NCBI GenBank assembly: GCA_934202095.1
Contig: CAKPXN010000003.1
Coordinates: 17,948 to 81,947, forward strand
Direction: 5' to 3'
DNA: 64,000 nucleotides
Source of the DNA: an uncultured Veillonella sp.
GTDB taxonomy: Bacteria > Bacillota > Negativicutes > Veillonellales > Veillonellaceae
In this document: piece after piece, positions 53,820-62,440 of the stretch
How positions within the stretch are numbered: position 1 is the stretch's first letter
How the letters are laid out: every line of letters begins with the position of its first letter
Program-made: the position numbers and the translations under genes
The notes under the pieces: model-generated
What the model was told of the DNA's origin: nothing
The model's database searches: none
Seen by the model: only the letters and a program-made list of their open reading frames with translations

Positions 53820-55994
53820 ATGAGTACTAAAAAACAAGAGTTTGACATTACAGGTATGCACTGTGCAGCTTGTGTAAAACGCGTTGAAAACGTCGTATCC
53901 AAGGTTGATGGCGTTGCCTCTGTAAAGGTTAATCTATTAACTCGAAAGGGAAGCGTTGAATTTAAGGATGGCGCTACCGTAGAACCGCAACAAATTATCG
54001 ATGCCATAACAAACATCGGTTTTGGTGCTACTGAAGCGGATGAAACAAAACAAGAAATAGAAAAGGTAAATTTAAAGCCTCATATTACACGCCTCATTAT
54101 TGCTGCTTGTATGGCTGTACCGATGATGATCAACATGACCTTGCATAGATTTGGTATCCAAGCATTGCCGGTATGGGTTGAATTTGTATTAGCTACTATT
54201 GCGCAATTTGGACCTGGTCTTATGTTCTATAAGAGTGCATGGAGTGCTGTAAAGAATGGTGCTCTTACGATGGACGTTCTTGTTGTGATGGGGACAAGCG
54301 TTGCCTATCTATTTAGTATTTATAATTGGCAATTCCATCCAGAACTAGGTCCTCATGGCATTTACTTTGAAACCTCTGCATGGCTCATCACATTTATCCT
54401 TCTCGGTAAATTGTTAGAAGAGGTTGCTAAAGGACGTACATCTGAAGCGCTTCAAAAACTAATTGCTTTGCAACCGGCAACGGCTCATGTGTTGCGGGAT
54501 GGTGAATTTGTAGATATTCCTACCTCTAAGGTTGTGGCTGGTGATGTATTGCAAGTACGCGCCGGTGAAAAGATTCCTGTAGATGGTACCATTACAGAAG
54601 GTTACTCTACAGTTGATGAAGCTATGCTTACAGGTGAAAGCTTACCTGTAGAAAAACAAGTAGGTTCTGAGGTTATTGGGGCGACTATCAATTTGAGTGG
54701 TGCTTTCACAATGGAAGCAAAACGCATTGGTAGCGACACGATGTTATCTCAAATCATCAAGGTTGTTGAAGAAGCGCAAACATCAAAAGCTAGTATTCAA
54801 CGTATTGCAGATATTGTGGCTCAATACTTTGTACCAACTGTTATTGGCCTTGCTGTACTAACTGGTCTCGTGTGGTACTTTATTGTAGGCGATTCTATCA
54901 ATGTAGCCCTTATTAATGCGACCGCTGTTCTAGTAATTGCTTGTCCTTGTGCGCTTGGCCTCGCTACACCAACATCCATCATGGTAGGTTCTGGCCTTGG
55001 TGCAGAACATGGTGTTCTCATCAAGAGTGCGGAATATCTTGAAAAAGCCGGTAAACTCGATGCTATCGTTATGGATAAAACAGGTACCCTTACACAAGGC
55101 GTACTCGATGTAACAGCTTTCAAAAATTATAGCGGTGATGAAAGTGCGAACATGTCCATCATGATGGCCCTCGAAAGTGGTACATCGCATCCGATTGCTA
55201 AGGCTATGGTTTATTATGGTGAAGATCATGGCTACAAGGGTAAGGCTGTTGAACTTGAAAGCTTTGGTGATGTACCGGGTAAAGGTTTGCAAGGTGCTTA
55301 CCAAGGTGTATCCGTACAACTTGGTCATAGCCGTTGGATGAGTGAACTCGGTTATGATTTGTCTAAGGTGCAAGATGACATTCAACATTTTGAAGAACAA
55401 GGTGCATCTGTATCCGTTCTTGCTGTAGATGGTGTTATTAGTGCATTATGGGCTGTAGAAGATGAATTGCGTCCAGAAACAATTGATGTTGTTAAAGAAT
55501 TACGCGCTCAAGGTATTGATGTGTGGATGCTCACTGGTGATAATCGACGTACTGCTCAATATATTGCTAAACAAGCGGGTATTTCCCATGTTATTGCAGA
55601 GGTATTACCTCAAGATAAAGCAAGTAAGGTAAAAGAATTGCAAGATAAAGGCCTTGTAGTTGGTATGGTTGGCGACGGCATCAATGATGCTCCTGCCCTC
55701 GTAACTGCAGATATCGGTTTTGCCATCGGCAGTGGTACAGATATCGCTGTAGAAGCAGCAGATATCGTTCTTGTGCGCAATGATTTGCATACATTGGTAC
55801 AAGCTGTACGACTCAGCCGTAAGACGATGACCAATATTAAACAAAATCTATTCTGGGCATTGATCTTTAACTGTATCGGTATTCCTTTAGCTGCTGTAGG
55901 CGCCTTGAATCCTATGATTGCAGGTACTGCGATGGCATTTAGTTCCGTTACAGTAGTAAGTAATTCACTTCGCTTAAAACGAGCTAAGATTTAA
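53820..55994 (+). CDS. copA: Copper-exporting P-type ATPase
   Basis: 724 residues. N-terminal heavy-metal domain with GMHCAAC (12-18), eight predicted membrane helices, actuator [12 protein letters not shown] metal site in VIACPCALG (about 374-376), phosphorylation motif DKTGTLTQG (about 419), and [11 protein letters not shown] plus one HMA domain fits Cu(+) export. GAAGGAAG supports ATG 53820 over an in-frame upstream start at 53799. No copZ or csoR/copY gene is adjacent. Confidence 0.94.
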   Translation: MSTKKQEFDITGMHCAACVKRVENVVSKVDGVASVKVNLLTRKGSVEFKDGATVEPQQIIDAITNIGFGATEADETKQEIEKVNLKPHITRLIIAACMAVPMMINMTLHRFGIQALPVWVEFVLATIAQFGPGLMFYKSAWSAVKNGALTMDVLVVMGTSVAYLFSIYNWQFHPELGPHGIYFETSAWLITFILLGKLLEEVAKGRTSEALQKLIALQPATAHVLRDGEFVDIPTSKVVAGDVLQVRAGEKIPVDGTITEGYSTVDEAMLTGESLPVEKQVGSEVIGATINLSGAFTMEAKRIGSDTMLSQIIKVVEEAQTSKASIQRIADIVAQYFVPTVIGLAVLTGLVWYFIVGDSINVALINATAVLVIACPCALGLATPTSIMVGSGLGAEHGVLIKSAEYLEKAGKLDAIVMDKTGTLTQGVLDVTAFKNYSGDESANMSIMMALESGTSHPIAKAMVYYGEDHGYKGKAVELESFGDVPGKGLQGAYQGVSVQLGHSRWMSELGYDLSKVQDDIQHFEEQGASVSVLAVDGVISALWAVEDELRPETIDVVKELRAQGIDVWMLTGDNRRTAQYIAKQAGISHVIAEVLPQDKASKVKELQDKGLVVGMVGDGINDAPALVTADIGFAIGSGTDIAVEAADIVLVRNDLHTLVQAVRLSRKTMTNIKQNLFWALIFNCIGIPLAAVGALNPMIAGTAMAFSSVTVVSNSLRLKRAKI

Positions 55995-56017
55995 ACAAAA
56001 AATTTTATAATATTGAT

Positions 56018-56052
56018 AAGCACCTATGCAGTTGCATAGGTGCTTTGTTTTA
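56018..56052 (+). terminator. Terminator after copA
   Basis: AAGCACCTATGCA and TGCATAGGTGCTT pair perfectly (13 bp) with a 2-nt turn, followed by TGTTTTAT. Confidence 0.9.
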
Positions 56053-56155
56053 TTTGGATGTTACATTTAATTCCTATAAAGCTGGTATTTTTAAATTGTG
56101 TACGATTTGTTATACTGAGTATAGTTATTGATAATTGGAAGAAAGGAGCTTGATT

Positions 56156-56683
56156 ATGAAATTAAAAACTCGTGATATTGTATATATAGGTTTCATTGCT
56201 GCTTTATGTGCAGTGGCAACAACGATTCGTATCGAAATCCCAGGAGGGGCCATGGTCCATTTAGGATCTGCAGCACTCTTTACAACTTCTATTCTGTTCG
56301 GTGGTCTCTATGGCGGTTTAGGTGCAGCTATTGGTTCTGCCTTGTTTGATTTATTTGGTGGACATACGCAGTACATTGTATTCTCCTTCTTTATTAAAGG
56401 GATTGCTGGTCTCATTGTAGGGTATATGACTGCCGGCTATTTGCCACCATCCCTTACAAAACCAACAGCATCCTTTGTACGTATTCTAGTGGCACTCATC
56501 ATTGGTACTATTTGGACAGCCTTTGGGTATTTCCTAGCATGGTGGTTCGTTCTTGAAAGTGCAGCTGTAGCGGCTAGTAAAATCCAATACTCCTTGATTA
56601 CAAGTGCAGTTGGTATCGTAGTGGCTATTGTATTAACACCTAAATTACAATCTGTAGTACGTAAATTATTTATTAAAAATTAA
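56156..56683 (+). CDS. ECF transporter S component
   Basis: 175 residues with five or six membrane helices. RDIVYIGFIAALCAVATTI, GGAMVHLGSAALFTTSILFG and SALFDLFGGHTQYIVFSFF are in the pattern of the ECF-type S-component family that binds vitamins or vitamin precursors. The vitamin is not evident; no riboswitch is visible upstream and no enzyme gene is adjacent. The shared EcfA/EcfT module must be elsewhere. AAAGGAG at 56142-56148 supports ATG 56156. Confidence 0.85.
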   Translation: MKLKTRDIVYIGFIAALCAVATTIRIEIPGGAMVHLGSAALFTTSILFGGLYGGLGAAIGSALFDLFGGHTQYIVFSFFIKGIAGLIVGYMTAGYLPPSLTKPTASFVRILVALIIGTIWTAFGYFLAWWFVLESAAVAASKIQYSLITSAVGIVVAIVLTPKLQSVVRKLFIKN

Positions 56684-56787
56684 TACTTTCATACAAATTT
56701 GAGTTACCATTTTTAATTCTCTATGAATAATATTATTACGATAATTTTAAAGAGAAATATTCTTATAGAGTTTTAATGGGGGTAAAT

Positions 56788-57279
56788 ATGAAAAAATTTT
56801 TTGGAGTAATTAGTATATTTATTGTACTGTTGCTAGTTTATCAAAATAATAATATTTTAGGTTCTATAAAGTTATATGACAAATTACATAATCCCTCTTA
56901 TGTAGAGTATGTACATTGCGATGATATTTTAAATAGAGCAGTTTCTAAAAATGAAAATTATGAATCGGTTTCTAAATATATGAGTGAGGAGATTTACAAT
57001 AATTTATCTATCAAAACTAAATCTTTTTACGAACCTAATCAGAAATGGAATCAAAAAATATATGTTATTAATCAAATAAAAGATTTAACAGATGACAAAA
57101 TTATATATGTAGATTTTATTTTGTATGATGATCAAAATGAGTTGGTTAAACAGGTTAGTACAGGTAGAGTAAGTATATTAAAGGATGGAGTAAACTGGAA
57201 GATTATAGGTTATATGCAATCAACAAAACCATTGCCTGATGATTATATTGGTACTGTATATAATTTTATACTACCTTAA
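56788..57279 (+). CDS. Exported or membrane-anchored protein, unknown
   Basis: 163 residues. One hydrophobic N-terminal helix (about 4-20, FFGVISIFIVLLLVY), no lipobox Cys, then a soluble domain with alternating helix and strands (IYVINQIKDLTDDKIIYVDF, GRVSILKDGVNWKIIGYM) that recalls small NTF2-like or DUF4878-type folds, without a firm match. Codon use is markedly AT-rich, unlike the flanking core genes, which suggests recent acquisition. GGGGGT lies just upstream of ATG 56788. A palindromic terminator-like repeat follows. Confidence 0.6.
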   Translation: MKKFFGVISIFIVLLLVYQNNNILGSIKLYDKLHNPSYVEYVHCDDILNRAVSKNENYESVSKYMSEEIYNNLSIKTKSFYEPNQKWNQKIYVINQIKDLTDDKIIYVDFILYDDQNELVKQVSTGRVSILKDGVNWKIIGYMQSTKPLPDDYIGTVYNFILP

Positions 57280-57309
57280 CATAATTATTTGTCTTTTCGC
57301 TTTATTGTT

Positions 57310-57338
57310 TTACTTTATTGTTAATAAAGTAATTTAAT
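57310..57338 (+). terminator. Probable terminator after the exported protein gene
   Basis: TTACTTTATT and AATAAAGTAA pair perfectly around GTT, followed by TTTAATAT; AT-rich stem, so a weak terminator. Confidence 0.5.
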
Positions 57339-57411
57339 ATGGTTGAATAGTGATTTTTGTTATTATAAAATGTTTGGGAAGTTATAAGTGGGGCTTTAGA
57401 TATTTATATTA

Positions 57412-57531
57412 ATGCGAATAGAAGGTTATTATAAAAGTTATAAGACTAGTTCACGTTGTATATATAATCTTGATATTAATAGTTCTATTTATTTTTCTGA
57501 TAATTTTGAATCATTTAGGTCCGATATATAA
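57412..57531 (+). pseudogene. 39-codon open frame, possible gene remnant
   Basis: An ATG frame of 39 codons (begins MRIEGYYKSYK, ends FRSDI) in an otherwise non-coding 477-bp gap (57280-57756). No good ribosome-binding site precedes it. The amino-acid make-up is protein-like, and a terminator-like hairpin follows at 57591, so it may be the tail of a decayed gene. I cannot name a family. Confidence 0.3.
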
Positions 57532-57590
57532 GTAAATGCTATTTACTATGAGTAATTAAAAATTATGATTATACAGTATATATACAAAAG

Positions 57591-57628
57591 AAACCACCCA
57601 AGAATTATGTCTTGAGGTAGTTTTTAAT
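57591..57628 (+). terminator. Imperfect terminator without an obvious gene
   Basis: AAAC-ACC-CAAGA pairs with TCTTG-GGT-GTTT (one mismatch, one bulge) around ATTATG, followed by TTTTTAATTT. There is no intact gene before it. Confidence 0.55.
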
Positions 57629-57756
57629 TTGGAATTCTAGAATTGATTTATGTAATTAAAGTTATAAAACAAAATGAAGGGATTTTCATGAAAGGAGTCG
57701 AATATATTTAGCATAGTTATATTAAATTATATTTATATATGGTGGAGGTTAAATCT

Positions 57757-58275
57757 ATGATTTTTGTAGGGGGAATTCATGGTGTTGGAAAAACTTATTT
57801 TTGTGAAAAAATAAAGAAATCTTTAGGTTTTGATTATTATACGGCTAGTCAATTAATCGAAAGGCAAAGAGGAGTACAGTTTGATGTTGATAAAAAGGTA
57901 GCAGATATAAATAGTAATCAAGTATTATTGATTGAGGCATTAAATAAGTTACGTGAAAGTGGAAAGGAGTTTGTTCTTGATGGGCATTTTTGTTTAGTTA
58001 ATAATGATGGTGATATATCTAGAGTTCCATTTGAAACTTTTCAAGAAGTTAAGCCTAATAAAATAATCCTGCTGACAGAAAATCCTCAAGTTATTATGCA
58101 GAGACGAGCTGAACGTGATGGAATTGAGCTTGATATTAAAGAAATAGCAGCATTTCAGCATGAGGAATATTCTTATGCAGTCGAGGTTGCAAGAAAGATA
58201 GGGTGTCCTATCATTATTTCTTCTGGTGTTAATGAACTAGAATCTATTATTGAGGCTATGTTAATGGAGGAATGA
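57757..58275 (+). CDS. P-loop kinase-like ATP-binding protein (first gene of accessory cassette)
   Basis: 172 residues. Walker A GGIHGVGKTYFCEKI near the N terminus, a FVLDGHFCLVN strand that may bear the catalytic Asp, and a lid-like RRAERDGIELD segment: the layout of adenylate/nucleotide-kinase-like P-loop proteins. No standard nucleoside kinase is matched, so the phosphate acceptor is unknown. GGTGGAGGT supports ATG 57757; ATG 57739 lies just before that site. The gene is 3 nt from the next one and is clearly AT-rich. Confidence 0.75.
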   Translation: MIFVGGIHGVGKTYFCEKIKKSLGFDYYTASQLIERQRGVQFDVDKKVADINSNQVLLIEALNKLRESGKEFVLDGHFCLVNNDGDISRVPFETFQEVKPNKIILLTENPQVIMQRRAERDGIELDIKEIAAFQHEEYSYAVEVARKIGCPIIISSGVNELESIIEAMLMEE

Positions 58276-58278
58276 GTT

Positions 58279-59376
58279 ATGGCTGGACAATTTATAGAGG
58301 AAGCTTTTTCTAATATTGATTTGAGTGATTCTTTTTTTGATTCACTTAAATGTAGTTATCCTGGTAATGATCATAGTAGAGGGTTTGTTGAGTGGTTTAA
58401 TCGTAAAGCAGATGATGGAAGTCATGCATTAATTTTTAAAGATGATATTGGGCTAGGAGCTTTTTTGTCGTTAAAAGAAGAAGAAGAAGGTATTAAGCTT
58501 GTAGGTCAAGAGTTAGAAATAAAAAAAAGAATAAAAGTTTCGACTTTTAAAATTGCTGAACGTTTTTCGGGACAACGTATCGGCGAGGGGGCTTTAGGTT
58601 TAATATTATGGAAGTGGCAAGAATCAGATGCTGAGGAAATATATGCTACATTATTTAAAGAGCAGGCCGAATTAAAACGATTGTTAGAAAGATTTGGTTT
58701 TATATTTTTGGGTGAAAATTTAAATGGTGAATTAGTTTATTGTAGAAGTAAACTTCACGTAGATTTTCAAAATCCTTTTAAAGCCTTCCCTTATATTTCT
58801 AAAAATACGATTCCTATAAGCTATATAATTATAGACGATCATTATCATGATAAAATATTTGCATACTCAGAATTACAAGGTGTTCATAACAATCCAATTT
58901 TTAGTAGTGTTAATAATGGATTGAGTAAAATATATGTTGGTCAAAGTCCTCAGTGCAATCATAAAATTGGTCAACCAGTTCTTATATATAGAAAATTTAC
59001 AGGAGAAGGAGTCAAACGCTATAAATCATGTGTAACCTCTTATGCAATTATTACAAATATTATAAAAGTTAAACAAAATGGCACTTTTCTAATGTCATAT
59101 GATGAGTTAAAATCAAATATAGGAAATAAATCAGTTTTTGATGAGGCTGAGTTGAGACAAAAGTATGAGAATAATTACAATATGATTGTTGAAGAATTAT
59201 TATATTATGGTTATTTTGGTGCAGGTAATAATGTTAATATGGATTGGCTCAATAATAATGGGTTTTGGGGAGTTGAGTTAGGTCGCTATCCTACAGAATA
59301 TCAATTAAGTATAGATGATTTTAAGTGTATTTTGAAAAAAGGAAAAATTAATGAGTCAAATGTTATTGTCGATTAA
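58279..59376 (+). CDS. GNAT acetyltransferase fused to a PUA/EVE-like domain
   Basis: 365 residues. The N-terminal half (about 1-155) carries a GNAT acetyl-CoA motif: ERFSGQRIGEGALGLILWKW at about 95-114, followed by a FGFIFLGENLNGELVY strand. The C-terminal half (about 170-355) has GQPVLIYRKFTGEGVKRYKS and SCVTSYAIITNI, the pattern of PUA/EVE/ASCH-type folds that bind modified bases or RNA. An acetyltransferase joined to such a module suggests modification of RNA or nucleotides, which is inference only. It is followed by an ASCH gene overlapping by 26 nt. Confidence 0.7.
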   Translation: MAGQFIEEAFSNIDLSDSFFDSLKCSYPGNDHSRGFVEWFNRKADDGSHALIFKDDIGLGAFLSLKEEEEGIKLVGQELEIKKRIKVSTFKIAERFSGQRIGEGALGLILWKWQESDAEEIYATLFKEQAELKRLLERFGFIFLGENLNGELVYCRSKLHVDFQNPFKAFPYISKNTIPISYIIIDDHYHDKIFAYSELQGVHNNPIFSSVNNGLSKIYVGQSPQCNHKIGQPVLIYRKFTGEGVKRYKSCVTSYAIITNIIKVKQNGTFLMSYDELKSNIGNKSVFDEAELRQKYENNYNMIVEELLYYGYFGAGNNVNMDWLNNNGFWGVELGRYPTEYQLSIDDFKCILKKGKINESNVIVD

Positions 59377-59725
59377 ACCACAATTTGTGGATCTTATTTT
59401 TTCTGGAAAGAAGAAATTTGAATATAGAAAAACAAAATGTAAACGTAATGTTAATACAATTGTAATTTATGCTACAGCACCTGTTATGCGTGTCGTTGGA
59501 GAGGTTATTATAGGTGATATTGTAGAAGATTCATTAGATGCTGTATGGGAGAAAACAAAAGAGTTTTCAGGAATCTCAAAAGATTTTTTCGATGAATATT
59601 ATCATGGTAAACAATCCGCAGTAGCATATGAATTGGAAAATTTAAGAATTTATGAGCCCCCTTTAACGCTTGAAGAAATTGGTGTAAATAGTGCTCCTCA
59701 ATCATATTGCTACCTCGATATTTAG
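59351..59725 (+). CDS. ASCH-domain protein (third gene of cassette)
   Basis: 124 residues. MLLSIKPQFVDLIFSGKKKFEYRK at the N terminus is the ASCH signature (SGxKxxExR), followed by IYATAPVMRVVGEVIIGDI. ASCH domains are PUA-like and bind RNA or nucleotides; E. coli YqfB is an ASCH enzyme that hydrolyses N4-acetylcytidine, but its Thr at the active site is Glu here, so the same activity is not supported. AAGGA lies 7 nt before ATG 59351, and the 26-nt overlap with the GNAT gene indicates coupled translation. Confidence 0.8.
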   Translation: MSQMLLSIKPQFVDLIFSGKKKFEYRKTKCKRNVNTIVIYATAPVMRVVGEVIIGDIVEDSLDAVWEKTKEFSGISKDFFDEYYHGKQSAVAYELENLRIYEPPLTLEEIGVNSAPQSYCYLDI

Positions 59726-59828
59726 ATTGATATTTGTTAGCTTAAGGATAATGACTAGAAGATTTTTTTAAATCAAGTTTAGTATTTAACTTTTAATTTT
59801 GTCGTATTATTTATTGCAATTCATCATA

Positions 59829-59882
59829 TAAAAAACTGAACTCCAAAAATTGGATACAATTCTTGGAGTTCAGTTTTTTTAT
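59829..59882. terminator. Long hairpin between the ASCH gene and the oxidoreductase gene
   Basis: AAAAACTGAACTCCAA and TTGGAGTTCAGTTTTT pair perfectly (16 bp) with A and T runs at the ends, so it can terminate both converging transcripts. The left arm, CTCCAAAAATTGGATA, recalls ends of IS3-family elements; it may be a relic of one. Confidence 0.8.
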
Positions 59883-59894
59883 AGTTTGTGGTAT

Positions 59895-61220
59895 TTAGAA
59901 ATTACAAAGGTCGTTTAAATTTTCTGCCATTGTAGGATGTGTAAAGATTTGATTTTTAAAATATGTATATGGAATATTATTATCCATAGCCATTTTAATT
60001 AAGTTGATCAATTCTTCAGCACTTTGGGAGTAGAGTGTGGCACCAAGGATTAAATTGTTTTCTGTATTTACTACAATTTTGAAAGCCCCTTTAAGGTTGT
60101 CATTTACATGTGCTCTTGGCATCGTTGCAACTAGCAATTCTTTCGCTTTAACAGTATAACCTTTGTTGATTGCCTCTTGTTCTGTAAGGCCTACACGAGC
60201 GAGTGTGGGTGTTAAGAAGGTTGTGTAAGGAATGTTTTTGCGATCTTTTAATGTATAGTTGCCATTACCTGTAAGTACGCTGAATACAATGCGGAAGTCA
60301 TCGAGAGAAATATAGGTAAATTGTGGACCACCGTTTACATCGCCTACTGCATATACACCTGGGACAGAGCTTTCACAAGTATCATTGACTACGATAGCAC
60401 CGCGTTCATTAGTTGTAATCTCAGTATTTTCTAAACCGATGTTCGCAGTATTAGGTCTACGACCTGTAGCATAGAGAACAGCATCAAAGGTATAGTTTTG
60501 ATTATTAGCAGTGATAACAGGCTTGTTGCCGTCATTAGATACAGAATTTAGTGTAACAGAGTTTAAAATAGTAATACCTTGTTCCGCTAAGTATTCATTT
60601 GCTAATTCTTGAACGATAGGTTCTTCACGTTTTAAAATGTTAGCCTCAATATTGAATACCGTAACCTTTGTACCTAATTTAGCGTATAGGCTTGCAAATT
60701 CTAAGCCAATAGGACCCGCTCCGATGATACCTAATGTATTTGGTTGCGGTGAAAGCTGTTGAATTTCGGTACTATTATAGAAACCTGTTGCAGTATCGAT
60801 ACCACTAATATTAGGTTTGATGGCTACAGCACCTGTGTTAATGATAATAGTGTCACTAGATAAAACGATTTTGTCTTCGCCAGCTGTAACAGCAATTTCT
60901 TTATTACTAATGAACTCACCATGTCCAGTGTATACGTCGACATGTTCATTTGTATCTAACATGTTAAAGTTTTTATTACGTAATCGAGATGTAACGACGT
61001 CTCGTTGGTTTAATACTTGATCGTAAGATAAGCCTTTAGAGGCGGCTACAATCATAGTCTTTGTTGGAATACATGCAATATTAATACATGTGCCACCGTA
61101 CATGAGTAGATTTTCTTCAATCATGGCTACGGCTTTGCCCATTGAGCCTAATTTAGCGGCTAATGTCTTGCCCGCTTTGCCAAAACCTAGGACGATAAGA
61201 TCATAATGTTTGGTATTCAT
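59895..61220 (-). CDS. Flavin-dependent pyridine nucleotide-disulfide oxidoreductase (RclA/MerA-like)
   Basis: 441 residues. N-terminal FAD motif LIVLGFGKAGKTLAAKLG, redox-active GGTCINIACIPTK (Cys-x4-Cys near residue 45), NAD-binding GIIGAGPIGLEFASLYAKLG, VYAVGDVNGG, and a C-terminal dimerisation domain ending with FTHPTMAENLNDL. It is the lipoamide-dehydrogenase/mercuric-reductase type without an N-terminal HMA domain; E. coli RclA, a copper or oxidant-response reductase, is a close layout match. The start has GGAGG just upstream. A palindrome sits across its probable promoter. Confidence 0.9.
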   Translation of the reverse strand: MNTKHYDLIVLGFGKAGKTLAAKLGSMGKAVAMIEENLLMYGGTCINIACIPTKTMIVAASKGLSYDQVLNQRDVVTSRLRNKNFNMLDTNEHVDVYTGHGEFISNKEIAVTAGEDKIVLSSDTIIINTGAVAIKPNISGIDTATGFYNSTEIQQLSPQPNTLGIIGAGPIGLEFASLYAKLGTKVTVFNIEANILKREEPIVQELANEYLAEQGITILNSVTLNSVSNDGNKPVITANNQNYTFDAVLYATGRRPNTANIGLENTEITTNERGAIVVNDTCESSVPGVYAVGDVNGGPQFTYISLDDFRIVFSVLTGNGNYTLKDRKNIPYTTFLTPTLARVGLTEQEAINKGYTVKAKELLVATMPRAHVNDNLKGAFKIVVNTENNLILGATLYSQSAEELINLIKMAMDNNIPYTYFKNQIFTHPTMAENLNDLCNF

Positions 61221-61264
61221 ACGATACCTCCTATCTTTTATATTGAAAATATTAGATATAAAAT

Positions 61265-61284
61265 ATTATAACATGTTGTTATAA
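61265..61284 (-). promoter_or_regulatory. Palindrome over the oxidoreductase promoter
   Basis: TTATAAC-ATGTT-GTTATAA (61266-61284) is a 7-bp perfect inverted repeat. On the - strand it overlaps TATAAT (61270 to 61265), the probable -10 box, so it could be the operator of a redox or stress regulator. The -35 box is weak. Confidence 0.4.
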
Positions 61285-61384
61285 CTTATAAAAGAATAAA
61301 GTAGCATATGGAGGTTTAGATAAGTGCTAAATATTGACTAAATATAAAATTTCATGATAGATTCATATAGTAGGGGGTGTTAAT

Positions 61385-61942
61385 ATGAAACGATTTATTT
61401 TTAGCTTATTCTTTTTGTTGCAAGCTTTAATCTGTGTTCAAGTAGTTAATGCTGAGTGGGTTGATACTACAAGTGATGGTGAGTTTAAGTATTACATTGA
61501 TCGCGCTTCTGTTAATTATGTGAGCACACATAATCCTGCGTATTATGTAGCACGAATAAAATTAGAAGCGATAAATACACCTTATTACATTATTACCAAT
61601 ATATATGTATATAAAACTAATGCATTTGAATTTTCTGTGGGGGAAGTTTATCATAAATTAAATGGACAAAAGATTCAGGAAGTAAACGCTGTTAGTGTAA
61701 CGCCTATAAAATCTGGAAGTGTTATAGATAAATTGGCAAATAGGATAGTTGAAATAGATAATAATCAGCAGCAGTATATTAAGAATGAAAGGCTAAAGAA
61801 AGCACAAGAAGAAGAAAAGAAACAAAAACAAGAAAAAATGAAGGGAAAAGTTATAGGTGCTTTTACTTTGGGAATTGTAGCATTTATTGTAAGAGTTATT
61901 TACTATAAGTATAAAAAACATCAGAATTCTTCAAGTGATTGA
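61385..61942 (+). CDS. Secreted membrane-anchored protein, unknown
   Basis: 185 residues. A signal peptide (1-24, ending VNAE) is followed by a compact domain with EWVDTTSDGEFKYYIDRASV and conserved-looking Trp/Tyr strands, a charged Lys/Glu segment (about 134-156), and one C-terminal membrane helix (about 158-174), so the domain should face outward, anchored in the membrane. The opening resembles small surface domains of Veillonella-type proteins such as the adhesin E group, but I could not place it firmly. GGGGG lies 7 nt before ATG 61385. Confidence 0.65.
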   Translation: MKRFIFSLFFLLQALICVQVVNAEWVDTTSDGEFKYYIDRASVNYVSTHNPAYYVARIKLEAINTPYYIITNIYVYKTNAFEFSVGEVYHKLNGQKIQEVNAVSVTPIKSGSVIDKLANRIVEIDNNQQQYIKNERLKKAQEEEKKQKQEKMKGKVIGAFTLGIVAFIVRVIYYKYKKHQNSSSD

Positions 61943-62025
61943 ATATAATATGAATAAAACTTTATTTGAATAATATGTTTGTTATAAAACTCACATAATA
62001 AAAAAATTTATAATAAATATATTGG

Positions 62026-62068
62026 ATAAGTGTTAAGTGTTTATACTTGACACTTATTTTTTTTTACT
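62026..62068 (+). terminator. Terminator before ylxM
   Basis: ATAAGTGT-T-AAGT pairs with ACTT-G-ACACTTAT around GTTTAT, followed by nine T. It separates the unknown membrane protein from ylxM-ffh. Confidence 0.9.
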
Positions 62069-62115
62069 GTATAGTATGTAAAGTAATATGACTTGACAGT
62101 GATGGAGGTGGCGAA

Positions 62116-62439
62116 ATGGAAGAACGAGTACTTATCAGTTTACTCTTAGATTTCTATGGGCCATTGTTGACGGACAAGCAACGCATGTCCTTACAACTAC
62201 ATCACGAAGATGATATGTCCCTTGGTGAAATTGCTGAGGAATTAGGCGTATCAAGGCAAGCTGTTCATGACAATTTACAGCGTGCACGTCATATTTTAAA
62301 TGACTATGAATCTAAATTACACTTGGTGGCTCAGTACGAGGCACGTGAACAAGTGATAAATGAATTAAAAGATACGTTGCCGGCGGATGTGCTTTCACAA
62401 TCGCGGGTACAACAATTATTGACGCAAATGGAGGGATAA
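62116..62439 (+). CDS. ylxM: YlxM-like putative helix-turn-helix protein
   Basis: 107 residues. MSLGEIAEELGVSRQAVHDNLQRA (about 34-57) is a sigma-70 region 4-like helix-turn-helix. The UPF0122/YlxM family lies next to ffh in many Firmicutes and stimulates SRP GTPase in some streptococci. GGAGG precedes ATG 62116; ffh follows 1 nt after the stop. Confidence 0.93.
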   Translation: MEERVLISLLLDFYGPLLTDKQRMSLQLHHEDDMSLGEIAEELGVSRQAVHDNLQRARHILNDYESKLHLVAQYEAREQVINELKDTLPADVLSQSRVQQLLTQMEG

Positions 62440-62440
62440 T

